From an uncultured Opitutaceae bacterium (GTDB lineage: Bacteria > Verrucomicrobiota > Verrucomicrobiia > Opitutales > Opitutaceae): a DNA stretch of 64,000 nucleotides. The position numbers and the translations under genes were made by a program. Positions 43,151-56,496 of the stretch are shown in pieces. Location of the stretch: assembly GCA_937902925.1 (NCBI GenBank), contig CALFNN010000104.1, positions 1-64,000 of the forward strand, given 5' to 3'. Below the pieces are notes generated by a model. That model searched no databases, was not told where the DNA came from, and was given only the letters and a program-made list of their open reading frames with translations. Position 1 is the stretch's first letter; each line of letters begins with the position of its first letter.

Positions 43151-46003
43151 ATGAGCCGCCCGCTTCAACTCCTCCGGCAGGGCGCGCGGTCTTGCGGCGG
43201 CGCCATCCTCGCGTTCGCCGTGTGGACGCTCTGGCTGGGCCTTGCGCTGCTTCTCGCGCTGCAGATTTACATCGCCTCGACCAACGAGCTCCAGGTGCCC
43301 GGATTCCTGCTGCGGGGCCTCGAGGAGCGGCTCGCCGCCTCCGGCATCCACGCGACGTTCGGCCGCACCTCGTTCGATCCCACCGGCCGCGTGCTCATCC
43401 AGGACGTGCAGTTGTCGCTCCCCGCGTTTGCCGAGCCGGTCGTCGCGATGCGCGCCATCTACGCCCGCCTCGACCCGTGGGCCCTCGCCCTCGGCCGGTT
43501 CGAACCCCGCGAGGTCCGCGTGACCGGCGCCAGCCTCGCCGTCCCCGCCATGCTGTCGCCTTCCGGCCGGGCGGACGACGTCCTGCGCGACCTCGACGCC
43601 GTGTTTGTGCCGCGCGGACAGGAAGTCGCGGTCACCCAGTTTTCCGGCCGGGTTGCGGGGATTGTGGTCGCCGCCCGCGGGGCCGTGCGTCTTCCCCGCC
43701 TCGCTCCCACCGCCGCCGCGCCGCTGCCGGTCGGCGAGTTCCTCGCGCGGAATTTTCCGGCGATCTGCCGCGAGCTGGTCGCCACCGCCGCCAAGCTCTC
43801 GACCCTCGATGGTCCGGCGCTGGACCTCGACCTCGCGCCCTCCGATGAACGACTCGCCGTCGCCACCGTGACGCTGTTCGCCCGCGGCGTGAAGCTCGGG
43901 CAACCGCTCGCCGTGCAGGCCCGCGACCTCCGGGTCGACACGCAGTTTCCGCTGTTTGGCGACGCCCCGGTCGCGGCGCGCCTCGAGGTCACCGCCGGTG
44001 AGCTGCTCCTGCCCTTTGACGCCACGGCCCGGAACGCCCGCATCTCGATCCGCGGCACGCTCCGGCCCGCGGCCTTCGGCTTCGAACCGCTCGAGGCGGA
44101 CCTCAGCGCCGCCGCGCTCGACGCCGCCGGTTTTTCCGCCCGTGCCCTCGTGGCCCGGCTCAAGCCCGGCCCGCTGCCGGTCCTCGCGACCGACGTGGTC
44201 GCCGACATCATGGGCGCACCCCTCGCCGTGCACGCGGAGGCGGACTTCACGAGTCGCACCGCGCTGCTCCGCTTCGCGGGCGCGATCGCACCGGCCATCC
44301 TCGGTCCGATCAGCGAACACCTGCAGGTGGACGTGCGAAAATTCTTCGACTTCGGCGCGCTGGACTGCGCCGATGGCGAGGCGTTGTTCGGCCCCGGCTG
44401 GAAATTCGAAAAACTCACCGCCCACGTCGCGCTCCGCGACATCGACGCCTACCACGTGCGGCTCGACGAGGGTCGCGCGGTCGTCGAGTTCGACGGCCGC
44501 CACGTGCATGCGCCCGAGGCGTGGGCGCGCCTCGGCGACGATTTCGCGCGCGGCACCTACGACCAGGACCTCAAGACCCTCGACTATCGCTTCCTGCTGC
44601 AGGGCCGGCTGCGGCCGCTCGACATCGCGGGTTGGTTTCACGCCGGCTGGTGGACCCGCTTCTTCGAGCAATTCGAGTTTCCCGTCGCCCCCCCGCTGGC
44701 AAGCGTCGATGTGAGCGGACGCTGGAAGGACCCGCAGCAGTCCCGCGTGTTTGTCTACGCCGACCCGGTCGGCCCGGTGATTCGCGGCGTGAAATTCGAC
44801 CGCGTGCGCACGCTGCTTTTTATCCGGCCGGCGTTCTACGACGGCCTCGAGGTCGTGGGCACGCAGGGCGACGGTGCGGTGCAGGGCACGTTCACCTATA
44901 CGACCGACCCGGACACTTTCGCGTGGCGCCGCCTCGAATTCGACCTCGCGTCCTCGGTCGATCCCGCGACGGCCACGCCGATGATGGGTCCCGCCGGCGC
45001 CGCGTTGCTCGAGCCGTTCAAGTTCGCGCAACCGCCCGCGCTCCAGCTCCACGGCCGCCTCGATGGACCCACGGCACCCGGCGGCCCGCATCACGACGTC
45101 CGCCTCGAGGTTCGTTCGCCGGGCGAGTTCCGGTTCCGCGATTTCCCGCTCGACAACGTCGCGTTCACGGCGGCCGTGCACGACGACGAGATCACGATCG
45201 ACAATCTGCGCGCCGGTTTCGCCGGCGGCGTCGCCACGGGCCGGGCGAAGGTCTGGGGCGATGGCGCCGCCCGGCGCATCCGGTTCGACTCCGCCCTCAA
45301 GGACGCCAACCTCAGCCGGATCGCCACGACGCTGCAGGAATTCTCGGCGCGGCGCAAAAACGCCCCGCCGCCGGCGCCGGGAAAATTCGTCAAGGAGCGG
45401 ACCAACGTGCGCCTCGACCTGACCGCCGTCGCGGAGGGCCGCTACGACGACCCGTTCAGCTATCACGGCGACGGCACGGCCACGCTGTCGGGCGCCGAGA
45501 TCGGCGAGGTGCCGTTGCTCGGCCTGCTGTCGGAAGTGCTCAAGTTCACCGCGCTGCGCTTCACGTCCGCGCACGCCAGCTTCAAGATCGACGGCGCCAA
45601 GCTCACGTTTCCGGATTTCAGCCTGCGCGGGGCGAACTCCGCCATCGATGCCCACGGCGACTACGCGCTCGATCGCGGCAACCTGGATTTCAAGGCGAAG
45701 ATCTATCCCTTCCATGAAAGCGGCAACATCCTCAAGAGCGTCGTCGGCGTCGTGCTCGCACCGCTCTCGGAAGTCTTCGAGGTCAACATCACCGGCCCCC
45801 TCGACAAACCGTCGTTCGCGCTGACCGTCGGTCCGACGAACTTGTTGCGCTCGCTGGCGCCCGGTGAAACTCCACCCGCCCCGAAGCCGGGCGAGACCGC
45901 CCCCGCCCCGCCGCCGGCTCCCACGCCTGGAACGCCGGCGGAAACACCTCCTCCCGCCACCACCACGCCTGCACCGGAAACCCCGGCTCCGCCGGCGCCT
46001 TGA
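43151..46003 (+). CDS. Large AsmA-like envelope protein
   Basis: This 950-residue protein has an N-terminal membrane anchor (residues about 18-42, FAVWTLWLGLALLLALQIYI). A very long beta-rich region resembles AsmA/DUF3971 proteins. The C-terminal AsmA-like part has GTATLSGAEIGEVPLLGLLS, ASFKIDGAKLTFPDFSLRG and VFEVNITGPLDKPSFAL. The last 45 residues are almost pure Pro/Ala/Thr/Glu. AsmA-type proteins are thought to move lipids between membranes. It lies 48 bp after the DUF4340 gene and may belong to the exporter unit. Confidence 0.85.
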   Translation: MSRPLQLLRQGARSCGGAILAFAVWTLWLGLALLLALQIYIASTNELQVPGFLLRGLEERLAASGIHATFGRTSFDPTGRVLIQDVQLSLPAFAEPVVAMRAIYARLDPWALALGRFEPREVRVTGASLAVPAMLSPSGRADDVLRDLDAVFVPRGQEVAVTQFSGRVAGIVVAARGAVRLPRLAPTAAAPLPVGEFLARNFPAICRELVATAAKLSTLDGPALDLDLAPSDERLAVATVTLFARGVKLGQPLAVQARDLRVDTQFPLFGDAPVAARLEVTAGELLLPFDATARNARISIRGTLRPAAFGFEPLEADLSAAALDAAGFSARALVARLKPGPLPVLATDVVADIMGAPLAVHAEADFTSRTALLRFAGAIAPAILGPISEHLQVDVRKFFDFGALDCADGEALFGPGWKFEKLTAHVALRDIDAYHVRLDEGRAVVEFDGRHVHAPEAWARLGDDFARGTYDQDLKTLDYRFLLQGRLRPLDIAGWFHAGWWTRFFEQFEFPVAPPLASVDVSGRWKDPQQSRVFVYADPVGPVIRGVKFDRVRTLLFIRPAFYDGLEVVGTQGDGAVQGTFTYTTDPDTFAWRRLEFDLASSVDPATATPMMGPAGAALLEPFKFAQPPALQLHGRLDGPTAPGGPHHDVRLEVRSPGEFRFRDFPLDNVAFTAAVHDDEITIDNLRAGFAGGVATGRAKVWGDGAARRIRFDSALKDANLSRIATTLQEFSARRKNAPPPAPGKFVKERTNVRLDLTAVAEGRYDDPFSYHGDGTATLSGAEIGEVPLLGLLSEVLKFTALRFTSAHASFKIDGAKLTFPDFSLRGANSAIDAHGDYALDRGNLDFKAKIYPFHESGNILKSVVGVVLAPLSEVFEVNITGPLDKPSFALTVGPTNLLRSLAPGETPPAPKPGETAPAPPPAPTPGTPAETPPPATTTPAPETPAPPAP

Positions 46004-46106
46004 TCGAGCGATCCAGTTGCTGCCGCCATCGTGCGGTCACTACGGCCTGCCCGGAAAACACATTGCCCAGCCGACAAGCGGATGTTTTTGTAGGGAAAAT
46101 ACCTTA

Positions 46107-50114
<4,008 letters not shown>

Positions 50115-50169
50115 ACCCGGCCTCGCGGCGCTTGCGATGCGCCCGCCCGCCCATTCACACTGCTGGTTG

Positions 50170-50781
50170 ATGCTCATTGACTGGATCAGATTTTCCTCGG
50201 CCCTCGTCCTGCTGCTCACACCGATCGCACTGTTTCACGGAAAAAAGGTCCGCTACCGGCCGATCGCCCGCGACTGGGACACGCACTGGTCGCAGATTCT
50301 CAAGCTGGGCCTGCATACCATCGACGCCGGCCGCGCCGCGCTCGGCGGCTGGCTGCTGGTCGATGCCCTTGCGTCCGATCCCGCCGCCCATGGACTGATG
50401 CGCTACTCGGTTTTCCTGACGCGCGGCGCCGTGCTGTGCCTTGCCGTCCTGCTCCAGACATTCGTCTGCAAGGAGCGCGATTCCGCGCACGCGCCCTTCA
50501 CGTTTGTCAGCGGCCTCGTCTTCGGGGTCTACTCGCCCACGATTGCAGCGTTCCCCGTCCTGCTCGCCATCATCGTGGCCGGTGGCTCGCGCACGCCCCT
50601 GGCGTTTTTTCCCACGCTGTCGCTGACGTTGTTCGCTCTCGGAATCCTGTTCGGTGGGAAAAAAATGATAATCCCGCTCGTCCTCGGCATGTCCGCCGTG
50701 ATGCTGCCGTGGCTGTGTTCGCTGCTGTTTTCGCGCGATCTCGTCGTCTCCTACCGCGCCAAGCGCCCGGACAATTCCTGA
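50170..50781 (+). CDS. Membrane protein of unknown function
   Basis: This 203-residue protein starts MLIDWIRFSSALVLLLTPIA and has about five hydrophobic segments, with a short basic end (SYRAKRPDNS). RYRPIARDWDTHWSQILKLG is a recognisable polar loop after the first segment, and CKERDSAHAPFTFVSGLVFG another. No family is known to me. The start at 50170 is preferred, since the in-frame ATG at 50137 adds an unlikely polar leader. It follows the hybrid kinase by 55 bp, so it may be co-transcribed. Confidence 0.7.
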   Translation: MLIDWIRFSSALVLLLTPIALFHGKKVRYRPIARDWDTHWSQILKLGLHTIDAGRAALGGWLLVDALASDPAAHGLMRYSVFLTRGAVLCLAVLLQTFVCKERDSAHAPFTFVSGLVFGVYSPTIAAFPVLLAIIVAGGSRTPLAFFPTLSLTLFALGILFGGKKMIIPLVLGMSAVMLPWLCSLLFSRDLVVSYRAKRPDNS

Positions 50782-50809
50782 ACGAAAACATTCGCGACGT
50801 CAGCCCCGG

Positions 50810-52012
50810 TCACAGGCCCGCCCGGACGCGCAATGCCGTAATCTCGGCCGCCCTCGCAGCGTCGGCGGCGAGGTTTTCGATTTCGAGCGGATCGCGCGAC
50901 AGGTCATAAAACAGCCACGGGCGACCGCCCTCGTCGACCACGAGTTTCCGTGTCGCCGTCCGGACGCCCCGCCAGACCCGGTCGCATTGGTGCGGCAGCG
51001 CCACAACGCTCGGCATGGAAATCAAGCGGTGGGAGCGCGCGGGGACCGGCGGCTCCCCCGTCGCCCAGGCCCGCGTCATCGCCGGCAGATCCAGCAGCGA
51101 CACCATCGCTGCGTCACGACGCGGCCGCTCTCCCGGCACCCGCACCAACAGCGGCACCCGGACCGATTCCTCCTGCGGCCACCCTTTCCGGAAAAGTCCG
51201 TGCGCGCCGTGCATGTCGCCGTGCACGCTCGTAAAAACGACGACCGTGTTCCCCGGCACCCCGGGCAAAAGCTTTCGGCCGATCGCCCGGTCGGTCGCCT
51301 CGATGTGCGCATAATATCCCGCGAGTTCCCGCCGCGCTCTTGCCTCCGCCTCGCCGCCCCGCGGCACATTCGCCGGCAGCGCAATTTCCCGCGGGTCGCG
51401 GGTCGCGACTCCCGCCGCCGGCGCATCGTAAGGCGGGTGCGGCGACTCGACGCTCACCACCGCAAACCACGGTCGCGTTCCACCCCACCATGCCGCCGCC
51501 CGCTCGCAGACGACGTCGCTCTGATAACCGGGAAACCTTTGCGGCAGGCCGAGGCGTGAACCATGCAGCCACGGGTCGTTCAACAAGAAGCCGCTCTCGA
51601 AGCCCTCCCACGTCTCGAACCCTCCCCGGGCCCCCGGCGGGACCACGGTGCGTGCATGCACGTCGCCGACGAGCGGCGCACCCGGGTCACGCCGCCCCAG
51701 GTGCCACTTGCCGAAGAACCCCGTCGTGTAGCCCCGCCCCGTGAGCTCACGCGCAATCGTGTGCGCGGCGGCCGGCAGCGGATCGAAGTAGTCGCGCACG
51801 CCGTTCGCCGGCGACGGGACGCCGGTCAGCATCGCCGCGCGCGCAAACGGCCCGAACGGGTGCGGCGTGACCGCTTGCGTATAGTTCACGCTTTGCGCCG
51901 CCAGCGCGTCGAGGTGCGGCGTCCGCGCGTTGGGGTCACCGGCGTAGCCGCACGCCTGCGCCCGCCACTGTGTGGTCACAATCCACAGGATGTTGGGCGG
52001 CGGGAGGCTCAT
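50810..52012 (-). CDS. Sulfatase-family protein lacking catalytic residues (predicted pseudoenzyme)
   Basis: This 400-residue protein follows the sulfatase fold from PPNILWIVTTQW to the C-terminus (LFYDLSRDPLEIENLAADAA). The conserved GKWHLG, PHPP and HGL-x-x-K elements remain. However, residues that define the family are changed: the metal-ligand Asp after VT is Thr14; the formylglycine Cys/Ser of C-x-P-S-R is Gly54 (PFGPFARAAMLTG); and the Asp of the SDHGD motif is Val263 (TSVHGDMHGAHGL). Sulfate-ester hydrolysis by the known mechanism is therefore unlikely. No signal peptide is seen. It is divergent from a DUF1080 gene. Confidence 0.9.
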   Translation of the reverse strand: MSLPPPNILWIVTTQWRAQACGYAGDPNARTPHLDALAAQSVNYTQAVTPHPFGPFARAAMLTGVPSPANGVRDYFDPLPAAAHTIARELTGRGYTTGFFGKWHLGRRDPGAPLVGDVHARTVVPPGARGGFETWEGFESGFLLNDPWLHGSRLGLPQRFPGYQSDVVCERAAAWWGGTRPWFAVVSVESPHPPYDAPAAGVATRDPREIALPANVPRGGEAEARARRELAGYYAHIEATDRAIGRKLLPGVPGNTVVVFTSVHGDMHGAHGLFRKGWPQEESVRVPLLVRVPGERPRRDAAMVSLLDLPAMTRAWATGEPPVPARSHRLISMPSVVALPHQCDRVWRGVRTATRKLVVDEGGRPWLFYDLSRDPLEIENLAADAARAAEITALRVRAGL

Positions 52013-52065
52013 TTCGTCCTCGAAGGTGTGGCATCCGCGCGCTTACCTCACGCCTGATTTTCGCC

Positions 52066-52881
52066 ATGCCCCGCAAAATCCCCGCCCTCGTCGTGGCCGC
52101 CGCATTCCATGCGGTTGCCGTTGCGCAACCCGCCCCGACCGGGACGCCGCCCCCGCGTGCCGTCGCTCCGGAAAAACTCACCGAGGTGTGGTCGCCCGTC
52201 CCGCCGGTCGTCACCGTTCCCGCGAGTGGCATCCCCTCCGACGCCATCGTGCTTTTCGATGGCTCCAACCTCGACGCGTGGAAGCCCGTGCGTGCCGACG
52301 GCCAACTCTGGAAAATCGTGGATGGCGCGATGGTCATCGTTCCCAGCCGGGCTCCCACGCCGCCCTGCGACCTGCAGACAAAGCAGGCCTTCGGCGACGT
52401 CCAACTTCACCTCGAGTGGCGCATCCCGGCCGACGTCAAAGGCTCCGGCCAGGACCGCGGCAACAGCGGCGTTTTTTTCATGGGGCTTTACGAGATCCAG
52501 ATCCTCGAGTCCCACGACAACCAGACCTATGTCAACGGTCAGGCCGCATCCATCTACAAGGAACACGCGCCGCTCGTGAATGCCTCCCGCAGCCCCGGCG
52601 AATGGCAAAGCTACGATGCGGTCTTCCTCGCGCCGCGTTTTGCCGATGACGGGCGCCTCCTCCGCCCGGCCCGGATCACGGCCTTCCACAACGGCGTGCT
52701 CGTGCAGCATGACGTCGCGCTTACCGGCCCCACGCCGAATGGCTCGACCTTCCACCAACCGACACTTCCACCTTACGCCGCGCATCCCGCCAAGCTTCCC
52801 CTGCTGCTGCAGGACCACCGCAGTCCGGTCAGCTTCCGCAATATCTGGGTGCGCCCGATCGAGCTGCCCGTCGGAAAATGA
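52066..52881 (+). CDS. Exported DUF1080 protein, 3-keto-disaccharide hydrolase-like
   Basis: This 271-residue protein starts at the ATG at 52066 with a signal peptide (PRKIPALVVAAAFHAVAVAQ). A Pro-rich stretch and a DUF1080 domain follow: IVLFDGSNLDAWKPVRADGQ, FGDVQLHLEWRIPADVKGSG, the core GNSGVFFMGLYEIQILESHD, YVNGQAASIYKEHAPLVNAS and GEWQSYDAVF. Family members act in the periplasm, and some hydrolyse 3-keto-sugars. It is 53 bp from the divergent sulfatase-like gene and 261 bp before the first TonB receptor, so a joint carbohydrate role is plausible. Confidence 0.92.
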   Translation: MPRKIPALVVAAAFHAVAVAQPAPTGTPPPRAVAPEKLTEVWSPVPPVVTVPASGIPSDAIVLFDGSNLDAWKPVRADGQLWKIVDGAMVIVPSRAPTPPCDLQTKQAFGDVQLHLEWRIPADVKGSGQDRGNSGVFFMGLYEIQILESHDNQTYVNGQAASIYKEHAPLVNASRSPGEWQSYDAVFLAPRFADDGRLLRPARITAFHNGVLVQHDVALTGPTPNGSTFHQPTLPPYAAHPAKLPLLLQDHRSPVSFRNIWVRPIELPVGK

Positions 52882-52949
52882 CCCGGTCTCGCCGCGGTTG
52901 ACAGAGCTCGCGCCAACTCGGGTCCGATTTCCGCGATTCGGGCCAAGAA

Positions 52950-52961
52950 GGACACGTGTCC
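52950..52961. promoter_or_regulatory. Perfect palindrome GGACACGTGTCC upstream of the first TonB receptor
   Basis: The 12-bp sequence GGACACGTGTCC is its own reverse complement. It lies 181 bp before the receptor start and 69 bp after the DUF1080 stop. The identical palindrome stands 104 bp before the second receptor (56497-56508), and in both cases CTTTT-x-GA follows a few bases downstream. The symmetry suggests a binding site for a dimeric regulator, for example of the LacI type. The regulator gene is not identified. Confidence 0.65.
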
Positions 52962-53142
52962 GCTTTTTGATTTGACTGCCGTGACGGGCGCCAAGAGCGT
53001 GCGGCACCCGCAGTTTGCTTTCTTAGGACCCGTTTCCCCAACCCACACCACTGGGGATTTTGCTGATTCGCCGGACCATGCTCCGTCGCGCAGTCGGATC
53101 GTTGGGGGCATTCGCGGGCTGCAACTCAGAACCAAACCTACC

Positions 53143-56100
53143 ATGATCACAACCTACCCCGCTCGTGTCTTGTCCCCGCTCAGCCATCGGCTGGGCACCT
53201 GGTTGGGCGCCGGCCTTTGTGCCCTCGCCCTGACCATCGCCCCGGCCTCCCTCCGCGCCCAAGCCAGCGGCGGGATCGTCACCGGCAGTATCGTCGATGC
53301 CTCCACCGGAAAACTCCTCGAGGGCGCCGACGTCTCCATCGAAGGCACGAGTCTGCAAACCACCACGGAGCGCCAGGGAGCGTTCACGTTGCGCGACGTG
53401 CCTGCCGGTCCGCACAACGTCGTTGTGACCTATCCCGGTTTTGAAACCAAGACCACTCCCGTCATCGTCACTGCTGGCCAGAGCGCCTCCGTTGCAGTGC
53501 GTTTGGGCGCCGCGGAAGTCGTCACGCTCTCTGAGTTCAAGGTCGCCGGCACGAAGGAAGGCATGGCACAGGCCATCGCGCTCCAGAAGGCGTCCGATAA
53601 CGTCAAGGTCGTCGCCGCCGGCGATCAATACGGCGACATCGCCGAAGGCAACGCCGCCGAATACATCAAGTTCCTCCCCGGCGTCGGCATCGACTACAAC
53701 GCCAACGACGCCCGCGCCGCCACCTTGCGCGGCATGTCCACGGCCTTCACCAACGTCACCATGAACGGCAACCCCGTTGCCAGCGCGACCTCCGGCAACC
53801 TCAACCGCCGTTTCGAATTCGAGCAGATGGCGATCAACAACGTCGAGACCGTCGAGGTCTACAAGACGCTCACCCCCGAGATGCCCGCCAGCAGCACCGG
53901 CGGCTCCATCAATCTTGTGACGAAGAGCGCCTTCGACCGCCAGGGCAGCCTGCTGACCTACCGCGCCTATCTTCAGGCCACGGGTGACGACCTGACCTTG
54001 GACAAGACCGAGGGCTGGGGCCAGGAAAAGACCCGCAAGATCCTGCCCGGCGTCGACCTCAACTACGCCTCGCGCATCAACGAGAATCTCGGCTACAACA
54101 TCGCCTACAAGAATTCGCAGCTCTTCAACGACTATCCCCGCTCGTCCTACGCCTGGCAGTATAACCCGGCCAGCGGCGGCACCCCGACGATGCCGTGGAT
54201 CTCGAGTTGGAACCTTCAGAACGAACAAAAGGACACCCGCCGCCAGACGCTCTCCGGCCAGGTGGACTACAAGCTCGATCCCAACACCAAGCTGTCGCTG
54301 AACGTCGGGTGGAACTATTACGACCTGATCTTCACCGATCGCGTGATCACGGTCACTCCCGGCAGCCGCCCGGCGCTGGCCACGACCTCCGTGGTCAACT
54401 ACGGCGCCAACCAGACTTACTTCGGCGTCGCCAAGGCCGGCAACGTCGCGCTGCAGCAAATCAACCGCTGGAAGTCGGGCGTCACATGGAACGCGGGCCT
54501 GAATTTCACCCACGATTTCGCGAATGCCGCCAAGCTCGAGGCCAGCACCTATTGGAGCCAGGCCTACAGCAAATACCGCGACACCACCGGCTCGTGGTAT
54601 TCCGACATCACCGCCACGCTCTCGGGCGTGACCGTCAATTTCGCCGACGTCGGCGAGGTGGCGCCCAGCTACACGGTATATGACGCCAGCGGCGCCGTCG
54701 TCGACCTCCGCAACCTCGGTGGATATAACACGACGCAGATCCGCAGCCGCCCCCAGACCGGCGTCGACACGAAGAGCGGTTACTCGCTCGACTACAAGCT
54801 GCCGCTCTCAACGAAGATTCCCCTGACTTTGAAGGTCGGCGGGCGCATCGACGACACGGGCCGCAACATCGAGAATCACGTCTATAACCGCACCGGCACC
54901 ACGACGGCCACCGGCTTCGGTGCCAGTGGCAGCTCGACCAATATCACCGGCGCCGCGCTCACCGCCCTCACCGACACCGGATTCTCCAACCACTCGATCG
55001 GCTACGGTCTGCCGGCCTACAACTTCCCGAGCGTTTACCGCGCCTACGACAACTTGGGCGGCCTGGCCTTCCTGCCCTGGACCCCGGCCAGCGATACCGT
55101 CGCCTGGTTTGAGGAAACGACGAACGCCGCCTATGTGCGCCTGGACGCCAAGCCGATCGAAAACCTTCTCGCCGTCGGTGGCTTTCGCTATGAGGACCGC
55201 CAGATCGACATCGAGAACCGCCTCTCGACCCTGCCGTCGATCATCAAGGCCAAGTTCTCCAACAAGCAGTGGTTCCCGTCGCTCAACCTGAAATACAACG
55301 CGTCCAACGATCTGCTCTTTCGGTTCGGCGTCGCGAAATCGATCGGGCTCCCGGACTACGCCGATCTGCTGCCGGGTGCGCCCAAGATCACCGAGCCGGC
55401 TCTGCCCACCCGTGGCTCGGTCAGCATCTTCAACCCGAATCTCCAGGCCTACCAAGTCGTGAACTATGACTTGGGCTTCGAATACTACTTCAGCCACTCC
55501 GGCTACGTCTCGGCGTCGCTCTTCCGCAAAAAATTCACCAACAACATTGTCAGTGTCACCCAGACCCTCGACGCCTCCACCGTGGCCGAGCTCGGCATCG
55601 CCAATGGCGCGCTCGGCAGTCCGCTCGATCAATATGATGTGAACTACAAGTTCAACATCCCGGACGCCGGCTATTACAACGGCATCGAGCTCGGCTACTC
55701 GCAGAATTTCTCGTTCCTGCCGAAGCCCTTCAACACCCTCGGCCTCCAGGTCAACGCCACCTTCCTCGGCGTCGATCCGATCAAGACCAACGCCGTGCTG
55801 AGCAACAGCGTCACCGACCCCAACCTGAACGCCGCTTTGCTCACCTCGGTGAACAAGAACCTGGAAATCGCCGCCGTGAAGCGTGCGTTTAACGTCACGC
55901 TGAACTATAGCATCGGCAAGTTCGGTTTCACCGTGACGTCGAACTACACCGGCAACGTCCTGAAGTCCGCCACCCGGAACACCGTGAAATACAGCGATGT
56001 CCCCGTGAACCAGTATTTCTTCGAGTATGCCTATCAGGCGCCGCGCGAGCTGGTCGACGTGCGCGTCGACTACAAGTGGAACCGCCGGGTCACGCCGTAT

Positions 56101-56217
56101 TTCCAGGCGCGCAACGTCTTTGCCCGGCCGATCGTCATGTCGACCCAGTCGCTCCCGAGCAATCATGCCGAATACGGCGACCCGATCTACGAGCTCGGCG
56201 TCCGCGGCGTCTGGTAA
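53143..56217 (+). CDS. TonB-dependent receptor, Caulobacter/Xanthomonas type, copy 1
   Basis: This 1024-residue outer-membrane receptor has a signal peptide ending near SLRAQASGG. A carboxypeptidase-regulatory-like beta domain follows (about 40-120, VTGSIVDASTGKLLEGADVS). A TonB-box-like VVTLSEFKVAG and the plug come next (SDNVKVVAAGDQYGDIAEGN, FLPGVGIDY, RGMST). The rest is a 22-strand barrel with NLVTKSAFDRQGSLLTYRA, and the last residues are ELGVRGVW. Such receptors import bulky nutrients, often sugars or siderophores, with TonB energy. No susD-like gene is adjacent. It is nearly the same as the receptor at 56613, from which it is separated by a terminator. Confidence 0.95.
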   Translation: MITTYPARVLSPLSHRLGTWLGAGLCALALTIAPASLRAQASGGIVTGSIVDASTGKLLEGADVSIEGTSLQTTTERQGAFTLRDVPAGPHNVVVTYPGFETKTTPVIVTAGQSASVAVRLGAAEVVTLSEFKVAGTKEGMAQAIALQKASDNVKVVAAGDQYGDIAEGNAAEYIKFLPGVGIDYNANDARAATLRGMSTAFTNVTMNGNPVASATSGNLNRRFEFEQMAINNVETVEVYKTLTPEMPASSTGGSINLVTKSAFDRQGSLLTYRAYLQATGDDLTLDKTEGWGQEKTRKILPGVDLNYASRINENLGYNIAYKNSQLFNDYPRSSYAWQYNPASGGTPTMPWISSWNLQNEQKDTRRQTLSGQVDYKLDPNTKLSLNVGWNYYDLIFTDRVITVTPGSRPALATTSVVNYGANQTYFGVAKAGNVALQQINRWKSGVTWNAGLNFTHDFANAAKLEASTYWSQAYSKYRDTTGSWYSDITATLSGVTVNFADVGEVAPSYTVYDASGAVVDLRNLGGYNTTQIRSRPQTGVDTKSGYSLDYKLPLSTKIPLTLKVGGRIDDTGRNIENHVYNRTGTTTATGFGASGSSTNITGAALTALTDTGFSNHSIGYGLPAYNFPSVYRAYDNLGGLAFLPWTPASDTVAWFEETTNAAYVRLDAKPIENLLAVGGFRYEDRQIDIENRLSTLPSIIKAKFSNKQWFPSLNLKYNASNDLLFRFGVAKSIGLPDYADLLPGAPKITEPALPTRGSVSIFNPNLQAYQVVNYDLGFEYYFSHSGYVSASLFRKKFTNNIVSVTQTLDASTVAELGIANGALGSPLDQYDVNYKFNIPDAGYYNGIELGYSQNFSFLPKPFNTLGLQVNATFLGVDPIKTNAVLSNSVTDPNLNAALLTSVNKNLEIAAVKRAFNVTLNYSIGKFGFTVTSNYTGNVLKSATRNTVKYSDVPVNQYFFEYAYQAPRELVDVRVDYKWNRRVTPYFQARNVFARPIVMSTQSLPSNHAEYGDPIYELGVRGVW

Positions 56218-56261
56218 ACCTCGCTTTGGTCCGCGTCTGACGCGGCCAGCGTCCAAAATTC

Positions 56262-56299
56262 AAGTGGCACGCGCCCCTCGGGGTCGTGCCACTTTTTTT
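56262..56299 (+). terminator. Intrinsic terminator after TonB receptor copy 1
   Basis: AGTGGCACG (56263-56271) pairs perfectly with CGTGCCACT (56285-56293), and seven T follow to 56299. The stem is 9 bp with a GC-rich loop (CGCCCCTCGGGGT) that can extend it. It ends transcription of the first receptor gene and separates it from the second copy. Confidence 0.9.
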
Positions 56300-56455
56300 G
56301 TCCATCGCCCATGAGCGTCGACCGCATTCATGATTGGCCGACGGGCGCGGGTTGCCTCTTCGTTTCGGTTTAATCGGCGTTTGTTTTCCCCTTGGCGAGG
56401 CGTCGGACCCTCTCCTTCGGCCGTCTTGAGCACGGCCAGCCCGGCGACGCCGCGT

Positions 56456-56485
56456 TCCAAACCTGACAAAGATGTCAGGTTTGGA
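56456..56485. repeat. 13-bp perfect hairpin upstream of TonB receptor copy 2
   Basis: The 13-bp arm at 56456-56468 (TCCAAACCTGACA) is the exact reverse complement of 56473-56485, around a 4-bp AAGA spacer. No T-run follows. It lies 11 bp upstream of the GGACACGTGTCC palindrome. There is no matching element before copy 1, so it is probably not a shared operator. It may be a mobile intergenic repeat or a regulatory hairpin. Confidence 0.75.
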
Positions 56486-56496
56486 GGCTGGTTTAC

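Noticed and set aside
41045-45715. Very long open frame (1556 codons) on the minus strand
   Set aside because: It is antisense to the GldG-like, DUF4340 and AsmA-like genes. Its translation is Arg/Glu/Val-rich without any domain, the typical shadow in high-GC DNA. The plus-strand genes have clear domains and operon spacing.
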